DNA of 5,903 bases from contig CAITUB010000107.1 of NCBI GenBank assembly GCA_903895515.1, forward strand, positions 1 through 5,903, in the 5' to 3' direction. Numbering within the stretch: the first letter of the stretch is position 1; the number at the start of each line of letters is the position of its first letter. A model generated the notes under the pieces. It saw only the letters and a program-made list of their open reading frames with translations. It was not told the origin of the DNA and searched no databases. Position numbers and translations under genes: made by a program. Positions 1-5,903 of the stretch are shown here, in pieces. The DNA comes from an uncultured Acidimicrobium sp. (GTDB lineage Bacteria; Actinomycetota; Acidimicrobiia; Acidimicrobiales; Ilumatobacteraceae).

Positions 1-798
1 AAACAACGAAAAGCGAATTGACGAATACTCGGTGTTGAATCCACCAACAAGTTCTTGCTCTGCTTCCACCAAGTCGAATGGCGGACGATTGAGCTCTGCT
101 GTTGCGGCAATGAAGAAAATAATGAACGGCACGACACCAGTGGCGATCACATTCCAATTGCCAATTGACGACTGTGCGATGACAATGCCACTCGTTGACA
201 AGGTCCTTGACACCAAGATGACTGCGGCGAGTGAAAGCCCAAGTGCTGCTTCGTAACTGACCATTTGTGCAGATGCGCGAACGGAGCCGAGCAATGGATA
301 CTTCGAGCCACTAGACCAGCCAGCGAGCATGATTCCGTAAACCGCGATTGCTGAAATAGCCAGAGTGAACAACACACCAATTGAAGGATCTGCCAACTGC
401 ACTCGTGTGGTCTGGCCAAACCAGGTAACTAATCCACCCTTGTCACCACGGAAATCGCCACCAAGCGGAATGATTGAAAAAGAAAGAAACGCAGGTACGA
501 ACGAAAGAAACGGCGCGATCTTGAAGACGAATGGATCGGCACGATCTGGCACCAAGTCTTCTTTGAAGAACAACTTGATTCCGTCAGCAAGGGTTTGTAG
601 CAGGCCAAATGGGCCTGCTTTGTTTGGCCCAACTCGGTTGCCCATTCCGGCAACTACTTTGCGCTCAAACCACACCATGAGCATGGTGGCAACAAGACCG
701 GTAACAAAGACCACCAATACCTTCAGTACAACAATGAGCAACGGCGCCCACAGCAGGTCGCCTTTCAGAACTGGGTCAATGGCGAGCAACGAGATCAC
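1..798 (-). CDS. nuoH: NADH-quinone oxidoreductase subunit H (NuoH), N-terminal part; GTG start, 3' end outside window
   Basis: NuoH is the membrane subunit that joins the peripheral arm to the proton-pumping arm and lines the quinone entry channel. The frame is open for 266 codons from a GTG at 798 to the left edge; family members are usually 320-440 residues, so the C-terminal portion is missing. Translation begins ISLLAIDPVLKGDLLW. A membrane helix follows at about 18-42, then the conserved loop with FERKVVAGMGNRVGPNKAGP and GLLQTLADGIKLFFKED (44-81). Further hydrophobic segments lie at about 94-112, 138-160, 186-198 and 217-233. The acidic signature AELNRPPFDLVEAEQELVGG (234-253) followed by FNTEY is diagnostic of NuoH and lies in the loop facing the quinone chamber. 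An in-frame TGA at 810-808 leaves GTG as the first usable start, and it overlaps the nuoG stop as GTGA. The ribosome site is weak (GAG eight bases upstream), consistent with translational coupling. The related hydrogenase membrane subunit (HycD type) is excluded by gene order. Confidence 0.96.
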   Translation of the reverse strand, partial: MISLLAIDPVLKGDLLWAPLLIVVLKVLVVFVTGLVATMLMVWFERKVVAGMGNRVGPNKAGPFGLLQTLADGIKLFFKEDLVPDRADPFVFKIAPFLSFVPAFLSFSIIPLGGDFRGDKGGLVTWFGQTTRVQLADPSIGVLFTLAISAIAVYGIMLAGWSSGSKYPLLGSVRASAQMVSYEAALGLSLAAVILVSRTLSTSGIVIAQSSIGNWNVIATGVVPFIIFFIAATAELNRPPFDLVEAEQELVGGFNTEYSSIRFSLF

Positions 799-3167
799 GC
801 GAGTTTCTCAATTCGCACATCAACAATGTCGGCATGCACGCCAAATATCTCGCGGCCATCGTTGCCAGGTTGGTTGAATGGCAACCAGGCTGTTCCGCGC
901 AACACATCTTCAGATGTGGTTACTGGCAACACCACGGTTGACTTCGCGGAAATCACTTGCACATTTGCACCAAGCTCAACGCCAATTCGTGCGAGGTCAA
1001 GAGGGTGCACAACAACGGTTGCTCCTGTCGCCAGTTGCGCAAGCGATGGGCTCTTTGCAGTACCCACAGCAGCGTCGTACAACTTGCGGAACGACACAAT
1101 GCGATAGTCATAGGAATTGCGATCCGACACGGCCAAAGTGGTGCGGCTCAGCGTTAATGGAGTTGGATGATTCATCAACACTCCGTCATGACGCAATGCC
1201 TTGGTGTTTGCTGCTGGAGCAAACTGAGCAACGGTCTTGACCAACTTCGCAGTTACTTCCTCAACCGAATTAACTCCAAGGTCTTTACCTAAAGCAATTG
1301 CAAGTTCTGCAGCAATCATCCAGTCAGGACGCGATGTTCCTGCAGGCGTAATTTTTTGAGCAACATTGCTCATGCGGCCTTCAAGGTTTGTGGTCGTGCC
1401 ATTCTTTTCGCCAAATGCAGCTGCAGGAAGCACAACATCTGCTTGCGAAGTTGAAGGCGTCATAAACGTGTCGACTGAAATGATGTTGCGCGCGCCAGCA
1501 AGACCACGACGCGCAAGGTCTGCATCTGGAACGTCGCTCAATGGGTCTGCACCAAGCAGCACCAGCGTGTCAATTTTTCCGGCGGCGGCAAGTGCCAAAA
1601 TTTCTGCAGTATCTGCTGCACCATGTTGAGGAGTAAGGCCGGCCGTAATTGCACCGCGAACGTTGCCTCTGCGCAATACAGGAAGAACCTTGGCCTGTGG
1701 GGCAACGTGCAAAATTTCGGCAAGTGCGAGCACAGTTGACTCTGCACTTTCTGCCAGGTTCATGCGACCAACAATCACCGAAACTGATCCACTGGCAATC
1801 TGCTTCAGGATGACCGGGTCAAGGCCCGCACTAATGGTTGAGGCAATTTTACCCGGCTCAACCAACACGGTCTTCCACGCACTTGGCGTAAGGCCTGTTG
1901 GGCGCGAAGTAATTTCGACCACTTTTGACTTACGTTTTTGAGCAACGTCACGAACACGCAGGTACAGAACTGGAAGTTCTTCCTTCAAGTCTGGTGACAG
2001 CAAGATGATGGTGTTTGCAGTAACCGCTTCGTCAATCGACGCCTGTGGCAAAGCAAACACTTCTGCTGGCAGGCCGTCGGCAAGCTGAGCATCGCGTTGA
2101 TTCACACCCATTGCATCAGCAAGTTGTGCCCAAGCAAATGCATCTTCATTTGTTCCGCGTGCTCCACCAATAATGGCTACCGATTCAGGAGATACAGCAA
2201 GTGCTGTACGCAACATGCGCGCAGCGGCATCGAGCGCACCAGACCACGTGGTTGCAACATGGTTGCCCTGTGCGTCTTTCACGAACGGAGTGGTTAACCG
2301 CTCATCGGAATTCACCGATTCGAAATTGAAACGACCGCGGTCGCACAACCAGCCCCAGTTCACTGGGTCAATGTCAACTCCCTGATAGCGAACCAACTCA
2401 TCGCGGCTGCTTTGCACCACGGTGCGACAACCAACTGAGCATGTAGTGCATGTGCTTTCGGTTTGGTCCAAGTCCCACGGACGAGCCTTGAAGCGATACG
2501 GCTTTGCAGTCAACGCACCAACTGGGCAAATCTGCACGGTGTTGCCCGAGAAGTAGCTACTAAATGGTTCGTCCGGAAATGTCATTACCTGCGTGTTATT
2601 GCCGCGGCTGGTAAACGAAATTAGTGCGTCGCCTGCAACTTCATCGGCAAATCGCGTGCAACGATCACACAAGATGCAACGCTCACGATCCAAAAATACG
2701 TTGTCACTAATTGGAATTGGCTTTTCGTAGTGACGCTTCTCTTCTACATAGCGACTTTCACCTGGGCCATGGCTAAACGCTTGGTCTTGCAACGGGCACT
2801 CGCCGCCCTTGTCGCATACCGGACAGTCGAGTGGATGGTTTGCAAGCAACAATTCGAGAACGCCTTCTTGCGCTTTCTTCACTTGCTCGGTTTCGGTACG
2901 AACTACTTGCCCTTCAGCAACAGGCGTCATGCACGACACCACCATCATTGGGCCACGTGGTCCTTCAACTTCTACCAAGCACTGCCGACACATGCCTGCT
3001 GGTGCCATGCGCGGGTGATAACAAAAACGTGGAATGAAATCGTTTGACTTGTCGGCAGCAGCAATGATCAAGTCACCCTTGCGAGCTGAAACAACTTTGC
3101 CGTTAATGGTGAGGCTGACCGCGTTTGGGTCAACCGGTGTTGTGTTCGCTGGATCGACTGTGGTCAT
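795..3167 (-). CDS. nuoG: NADH-quinone oxidoreductase subunit G (NuoG), 75-kDa-type, multi-cluster electron wire
   Basis: NuoG carries electrons from NuoF towards NuoI and NuoB in the peripheral arm. The protein has 790 residues. An N-terminal ferredoxin-like domain (about 17-95) holds the 2Fe-2S N1b ligands C49, C60, C63 and C79. Next comes the His-Cys 4Fe-4S cluster N5 at H111, C115, C118 and C124 (HPLDCPVCDKGGEC). Cluster N6a follows at C164, C167, C170 and C214 (CILCDRC, then QICPVGAL). Cluster N7 is at C240, C243, C247 and C275, the set kept in the E. coli and Thermus proteins and lost in some others. From about 235 onward the fold is that of molybdopterin oxidoreductases (GADPLSDVPD near 540, TSQADVVLPA near 573, NLEGR near 594). 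In NuoG this part is structural and binds no molybdenum. The C-terminal ~100 residues correspond to the dinucleotide-binding-like domain. The ATG at 3167 overlaps the nuoF stop (ATGA) and has GGAG seven bases upstream. Free formate dehydrogenase is the main alternative, excluded by context and the N-terminal cluster set. Confidence 0.98.
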   Translation of the reverse strand: MTTVDPANTTPVDPNAVSLTINGKVVSARKGDLIIAAADKSNDFIPRFCYHPRMAPAGMCRQCLVEVEGPRGPMMVVSCMTPVAEGQVVRTETEQVKKAQEGVLELLLANHPLDCPVCDKGGECPLQDQAFSHGPGESRYVEEKRHYEKPIPISDNVFLDRERCILCDRCTRFADEVAGDALISFTSRGNNTQVMTFPDEPFSSYFSGNTVQICPVGALTAKPYRFKARPWDLDQTESTCTTCSVGCRTVVQSSRDELVRYQGVDIDPVNWGWLCDRGRFNFESVNSDERLTTPFVKDAQGNHVATTWSGALDAAARMLRTALAVSPESVAIIGGARGTNEDAFAWAQLADAMGVNQRDAQLADGLPAEVFALPQASIDEAVTANTIILLSPDLKEELPVLYLRVRDVAQKRKSKVVEITSRPTGLTPSAWKTVLVEPGKIASTISAGLDPVILKQIASGSVSVIVGRMNLAESAESTVLALAEILHVAPQAKVLPVLRRGNVRGAITAGLTPQHGAADTAEILALAAAGKIDTLVLLGADPLSDVPDADLARRGLAGARNIISVDTFMTPSTSQADVVLPAAAFGEKNGTTTNLEGRMSNVAQKITPAGTSRPDWMIAAELAIALGKDLGVNSVEEVTAKLVKTVAQFAPAANTKALRHDGVLMNHPTPLTLSRTTLAVSDRNSYDYRIVSFRKLYDAAVGTAKSPSLAQLATGATVVVHPLDLARIGVELGANVQVISAKSTVVLPVTTSEDVLRGTAWLPFNQPGNDGREIFGVHADIVDVRIEKLA

Positions 3168-4561
3168 GATGCGGCTCCAACGGCAGTAACAGGAATGGTG
3201 ATTCGCTTGGTTACGCGAGCCTCGAATTCACTTCTAAACAAGGTGAGCGCAGAGTGAATTGGTGCATATGCCGATGGACCAACAAAACAAATAGTGGTCA
3301 TCTTGTATGGGAATGGAACCGCAGAAAGACCGAGTGCTTCATTTGATGCGTGCGGGAAATCGCCCGGACATATGCTGGTTCCCACTTCAATGAGTTGCTG
3401 CAAATCTGCGTCAGTTCCGGTGCCATTCACTACACGAGTAAGAATTCGCTCTAACCACGTTCCGCCTTCGCGACATGGCGTGCACTTACCGCACGATTCG
3501 TGAGCATAAAAGTGTGTGAGCGTCAGTGCTGCAGCAGGAATGTCGGTGGTCTCATCCATCACCATGATTGCGCCTGAACCAAGCATCGAACCGGCTGGCC
3601 CAACTTGGCTTGCTTCGAATGGAAGATCTAGTTGATCTGGCGTAAACCATGGAGCAGAACCGCCGCCCGGAACAAATGCCTTCAACTTGTTTCCGTTGCG
3701 AATACCGCCACAGAACTCTTCGCCAAATATTAAGTCGCGGAATGTGGTGGTGCCGTTAATAATTTCGTACACACCCGGGCGCTTCACGTGTCCTGACACT
3801 GCAACCATGCGCGTTCCCGGCGAAGTCTTAGTGCCAATAGCGGTGTAAGCCTCGACGCCGTTGCGAATAAGCCATGGCAAGTTAGCCAACGTTTCTACGT
3901 TGTTCACAATGGTTGGCTGACCGTACAAACCATTTGCTGCTGGAAAGAACGGCGGCTTCAAACGTGGCATTCCGCGATTGCCTTCAAGGCTTTCAATCAA
4001 TGCAGTTTCTTCACCAACGACATACGCGCCTGCTCCCCAGTGCAACACGATGTCAACAGAGAACTTTGAACCAAGAATGTTTTTGCCTACATAACCAGCT
4101 GCGTACGCCTCGTTCAATGCTGTGGCAACTCGTTCTTGCGCAAGCGCCATTTCACCACGGATGTACAAAAAGCACTGCGACAAACCTGCTGCGTAACACG
4201 CAATGAGGCAACCTTCAATCAACTGGTGCGGGTCGCGCTCCATGAGCAAGCGGTCCTTGTAGGTGCCCGGTTCGCTCTCGTCACCGTTCACTACTAAATA
4301 TCGTGGCCACACTTGCTGAGGGGTAAGACCCCACTTGGTTCCTGCAGGGAAACCTGCACCACCGCGACCAAGCACGGTCGCGCCTTTCACTTCTTCGTGA
4401 ATGTCTGCTGCGGGCTTCGACAATGCTTTGCGAAGTGCCGCATAACCATCGGTTGCCAAGTAGCGCTCAATGGTGAACGAATCGGTGTATTCGAAACGTG
4501 AAGTGACCACTTTCGGGCGATCGCCTGCAACAAATCCTGGTGCGTGCGGGTACGAACTCAT
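3164..4561 (-). CDS. nuoF: NADH-quinone oxidoreductase subunit F (NuoF), FMN/NADH-binding, 4Fe-4S N3
   Basis: NuoF is the entry point for electrons: it binds NADH and FMN and passes electrons to its 4Fe-4S cluster N3. The protein has 465 residues. The FMN/NADH-binding glycine-rich loop GRGGAGFPAGTKW is at 65-77, the acidic nucleotide motif NGDESEPGTYKDR at 92-104, GAGAYVVGEETALIESLEG at 176-194, and PTIVNNVETLA at 216-226. The C-terminal N3 motif ESCGKCTPCR gives ligands C357, C360 and C363. The fourth ligand is most likely C425 in TTICFVGPSAYAP, which aligns with the usual T-I-C-A-L-G segment. About 26 extra residues (roughly 399-424) precede it, with another cysteine, C398, at their start. 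The Cys usual in the YICGEE motif is Val here. The start at 4561 is preferred over an in-frame ATG at 4585 because 4561 gives the ATGA overlap with nuoE seen at the other junctions, and a GGGAAG ribosome site lies eight bases upstream. HoxF or formate dehydrogenase homologues are excluded by the flanking nuo genes. Confidence 0.97.
   Translation of the reverse strand: MSSYPHAPGFVAGDRPKVVTSRFEYTDSFTIERYLATDGYAALRKALSKPAADIHEEVKGATVLGRGGAGFPAGTKWGLTPQQVWPRYLVVNGDESEPGTYKDRLLMERDPHQLIEGCLIACYAAGLSQCFLYIRGEMALAQERVATALNEAYAAGYVGKNILGSKFSVDIVLHWGAGAYVVGEETALIESLEGNRGMPRLKPPFFPAANGLYGQPTIVNNVETLANLPWLIRNGVEAYTAIGTKTSPGTRMVAVSGHVKRPGVYEIINGTTTFRDLIFGEEFCGGIRNGNKLKAFVPGGGSAPWFTPDQLDLPFEASQVGPAGSMLGSGAIMVMDETTDIPAAALTLTHFYAHESCGKCTPCREGGTWLERILTRVVNGTGTDADLQQLIEVGTSICPGDFPHASNEALGLSAVPFPYKMTTICFVGPSAYAPIHSALTLFRSEFEARVTKRITIPVTAVGAAS
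3175..3178 (-). promoter_or_regulatory. Ribosome binding site of nuoG
   Basis: GGAG (within TTGGAG) sits seven bases before the nuoG ATG at 3167, inside the final codons of nuoF. It supports the overlapping start. Confidence 0.65.
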
Positions 4562-5172
4562 AATGCAGGCTTCCCGTCTAGCCATGCAGGGCCTTCAGTT
4601 ACATCTTCTGGAGCTACTGCACCCACACCCTTGTCGGCCGGAATGCGTTGACGAACTTTTGCGAGCACACCGTGTGCAGGAATTTCGTCGGCAAGTTTTC
4701 CTGCACGCAGGTCGTCCACCAAGTTGTCGAAATCGGTTGGCGTGACATGGAATCGGTAGCGGTAGTTCACCTGCAACGTTGGTGCTTCGGTGCATGCCGC
4801 TTGGCATTCGGCGTGAGCAAGCGTGAACATGCCATCGGCAGTTGTTCCGCCTGCCTTCACACCAAGCTTGTGCTCGGCATGATGCATGAGTTCGCCAGCA
4901 CCCATCAGGGCACACGACATGGTGCCGCACATGTTGATGAGGTACTTGCCAACTGGCTCAAAGCGGAACATTTCGTAGAAGGTTGCGGTTCCATACACCT
5001 CAGCCGAAGTAACGCCAACGAGTTCACCAAGATGCACCATCGCCTCGCGGGTGATGTATCCGTTTTGTTCTTGCGACAAATGCAGCAGCGGAACGAGCGC
5101 AGACTTTGGTCGTGGATAACGACCAATAATTTCTTTAGCAATAACAACGTTTGCGTCGGTCAATCGGCTCAT
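4558..5172 (-). CDS. nuoE: NADH-quinone oxidoreductase subunit E (NuoE), 24-kDa-type, 2Fe-2S N1a
   Basis: NuoE is a thioredoxin-fold 2Fe-2S protein that binds beside NuoF in the NADH-oxidising module; its N1a cluster lies off the main electron path. The protein has 204 residues. An N-terminal helical region (about 1-70) contains HLSQEQNGYI and VYGTATFYEMF, both typical of the family. The four N1a ligands are C82, C87, C123 and C127, with C-x4-C and C-x3-C spacing and 35 residues between the pairs, the same spacing as I recall for E. coli NuoE. A tail after about residue 160, rich in charged and small residues, extends beyond the minimal fold; similar tails occur in actinobacterial NuoE, but I assign it no function. 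The ATG at 5172 is chosen because it overlaps the nuoD stop as ATGA and has GAGG seven bases upstream. The stop overlaps the nuoF start in the same way. The NuoD and NuoF neighbours favour complex I over a hydrogenase or formate dehydrogenase subunit of the same fold. Confidence 0.98.
   Translation of the reverse strand: MSRLTDANVVIAKEIIGRYPRPKSALVPLLHLSQEQNGYITREAMVHLGELVGVTSAEVYGTATFYEMFRFEPVGKYLINMCGTMSCALMGAGELMHHAEHKLGVKAGGTTADGMFTLAHAECQAACTEAPTLQVNYRYRFHVTPTDFDNLVDDLRAGKLADEIPAHGVLAKVRQRIPADKGVGAVAPEDVTEGPAWLDGKPAL
4570..4575 (-). promoter_or_regulatory. Ribosome binding site deciding the nuoF start
   Basis: GGGAAG lies eight bases upstream of the ATG at 4561, inside the end of nuoE. 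It would fall within the coding sequence if translation began at the alternative ATG at 4585, so it favours the shorter 465-residue NuoF. Confidence 0.55.
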
Positions 5173-5903
5173 CGGTCCACCTCGCCAAGTACTGGGTCTA
5201 CAGAAGAAATTACGGCGACAGCATCGGCAACCAAACCGCCGCGCATCATGTGTGGAAGAGCCTGCACGTTTACGAATGACGGCGCGCGAACATGCATGCG
5301 ATACGGAGTTGGTGACCCATCGCTAGCGATGTAGCAACCAACTTCGCCTCGTGGGCTTTCGATAGCTACATACACTTCGCCTTCTGGAACTTTGAAACCT
5401 TCCGTGAAGATCTTGAAGTGGTGAATGAGTGCTTCCATTGATTCGTCAATGCGAGCGCGTGGTGGTGGCGTAACTTTCTTGTCTTGAATTCGGTAGTCGC
5501 CACGTGGAACACGATCCAGAATTTGACGCACGATGCGCATTGATTCGCGAATTTCGTTCAAGCGAATTGCGTACCGATCAAAAGCATCGCCATAGCTGCC
5601 AACAATTACGTCAAATTCGAGTTCGTCGTAATGCATGTATGGCATGTCGCGACGTAAGTCCCAAGCCAAGCCAGTACTGCGCAAAATTGGGCCAGTTGCA
5701 CCCAGCGCAATTGCTTCGGCTTGCGTGATGATGCCAACACCTTGCAACCGTTCGCGCCAAATTGGCTGGTTGGTCATCAATACGTCATATTCACCAAGAC
5801 GGTCTGGCAACATGTCCAAAATCGACATCACATCGTCGCGCCAATCGGCTGGCAAGTCTGCTGCAACTCCGCCAGGACGAATGAAGTTGTGATTCATGCG
5901 CAG
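5169..5903 (-). CDS. nuoD: NADH-quinone oxidoreductase subunit D (NuoD), C-terminal part; 5' end outside window
   Basis: NuoD is the 49-kDa-type subunit of complex I. It sits in the peripheral arm at the membrane interface and, with NuoB, forms the quinone-binding site. The frame is open to the right edge, giving 244 residues and a TGA stop; the family is usually about 400-440 residues, so roughly the N-terminal 40% is missing. The ATG at 5897 is an internal Met (LRMNHNFIRPGG), not the start. Visible family hallmarks are HNFIRPGGVAADLP at fragment residues 5-18, GVGIIT followed by ALGATGPILRSTGLAWDLRR, then YDELEFDV, GDAFDRY, SDGSPTPYRMHVRAPSF, and the typical C-terminal end DPVLGEVDR. NuoD is related to the large subunit of [NiFe] hydrogenases, but the C-terminal Cys-x-x-Cys metal ligands of those enzymes are absent, as expected for NuoD. 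Its quinone-contacting N-terminal residues cannot be checked here. Whether it is fused to NuoC is also not visible. Its stop overlaps the nuoE start (ATGA). Confidence 0.97.
   Translation of the reverse strand: MRMNHNFIRPGGVAADLPADWRDDVMSILDMLPDRLGEYDVLMTNQPIWRERLQGVGIITQAEAIALGATGPILRSTGLAWDLRRDMPYMHYDELEFDVIVGSYGDAFDRYAIRLNEIRESMRIVRQILDRVPRGDYRIQDKKVTPPPRARIDESMEALIHHFKIFTEGFKVPEGEVYVAIESPRGEVGCYIASDGSPTPYRMHVRAPSFVNVQALPHMMRGGLVADAVAVISSVDPVLGEVDR
5180..5183 (-). promoter_or_regulatory. Ribosome binding site of nuoE
   Basis: GAGG (within GAGGTGG) ends seven bases before the nuoE ATG at 5172. It lies inside the last codons of nuoD and supports the start that overlaps the nuoD stop. Confidence 0.7.

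Noticed and set aside
147..653. Two minus-strand open frames (419-147 and 653-429) in a different frame from nuoH
   Set aside because: They are out-of-frame shadows of nuoH. The in-frame translation from GTG 798 gives continuous, diagnostic NuoH sequence with no frameshift.
365..877. Plus-strand open frame of 170 codons opposite nuoH and the end of nuoG
   Set aside because: Low-complexity Asn/Thr/Ser/Arg-rich antisense translation without domains; nuoH motifs explain the minus strand.
795..3167. NuoG as a molybdenum enzyme such as formate dehydrogenase
   Set aside because: The molybdopterin-type fold is present, but the N1b/N5/N6a/N7 cluster set, the nuoF and nuoH neighbours and the 790-residue length identify complex I NuoG.
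4562..4585. Longer NuoF start at the ATG at 4585, adding eight residues
   Set aside because: The extension would cover the ribosome site for the 4561 start and breaks the ATGA overlap pattern seen at the other junctions.
3164..5172. NuoE/NuoF/NuoG-like set belonging to an NAD-reducing or bifurcating hydrogenase
   Set aside because: Flanking nuoD lacks the hydrogenase C-terminal Cys-x-x-Cys ligands and nuoH carries the complex I acidic signature; the D-E-F-G-H order is the standard nuo order.
4648..5334. Plus-strand open frame of 228 codons opposite nuoE and the end of nuoD
   Set aside because: The translation has no recognisable domain and is rich in Cys, His, Thr and Ser as expected for the antisense of a real gene; nuoE and nuoD with all their motifs occupy the other strand.
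1..5903. A new defence, mobile or otherwise undescribed system
   Set aside because: Every base is accounted for by five contiguous respiratory genes; I saw no inverted-repeat ends, transposase, CRISPR repeats, tRNA or unexplained gap.

Overview
The window is a fully coding slice of a bacterial respiratory complex I (proton-pumping NADH:quinone oxidoreductase, NDH-1) operon. All genes lie on the minus strand. Reading from the right edge to the left edge, the order is nuoD (3' part only), nuoE, nuoF, nuoG, nuoH (5' part only). This is the standard nuoA-N order, so nuoA-C should lie beyond the right edge and nuoI-N beyond the left.

The source looks like an actinobacterium of moderate GC content, by eye near half. 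The features that suggest this are NuoE with a C-terminal tail, a 790-residue NuoG with an N7 cluster, and a NuoF with an unusual insertion beside its cluster-binding region. I lean towards an aquatic Acidimicrobiia-type lineage (Ilumatobacter-like), but this rests on remembered sequence character and not on a search.

Layout: 5903-5169 is the C-terminal 244 residues of NuoD (49-kDa-type subunit). 5172-4558 is NuoE (2Fe-2S N1a). 4561-3164 is NuoF (FMN, NADH, 4Fe-4S N3). 3167-795 is NuoG (N1b, N5, N6a, N7). 798-1 is the first 266 codons of NuoH, the membrane subunit at the quinone-chamber entrance. All four junctions are 4-base stop/start overlaps: ATGA three times and GTGA at nuoG/nuoH. There is no intergenic DNA and no room for an intergenic promoter or terminator.

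Functionally, E, F and G form the NADH dehydrogenase arm. NADH reduces FMN on NuoF, and electrons pass through N3 and the NuoG clusters. They then go to the connecting module (NuoB/CD/I, mostly outside the window) and to quinone at the NuoD/NuoB/NuoH interface. All cluster ligands expected in E, F and G are visible, so the genes appear intact and functional.

I found no mobile element, CRISPR array, RNA gene or new gene system; this is ordinary core metabolism. The points most worth a second look are a roughly 26-residue cysteine-bearing insertion just before the last N3 ligand of NuoF, and the unbroken chain of 4-base overlaps.
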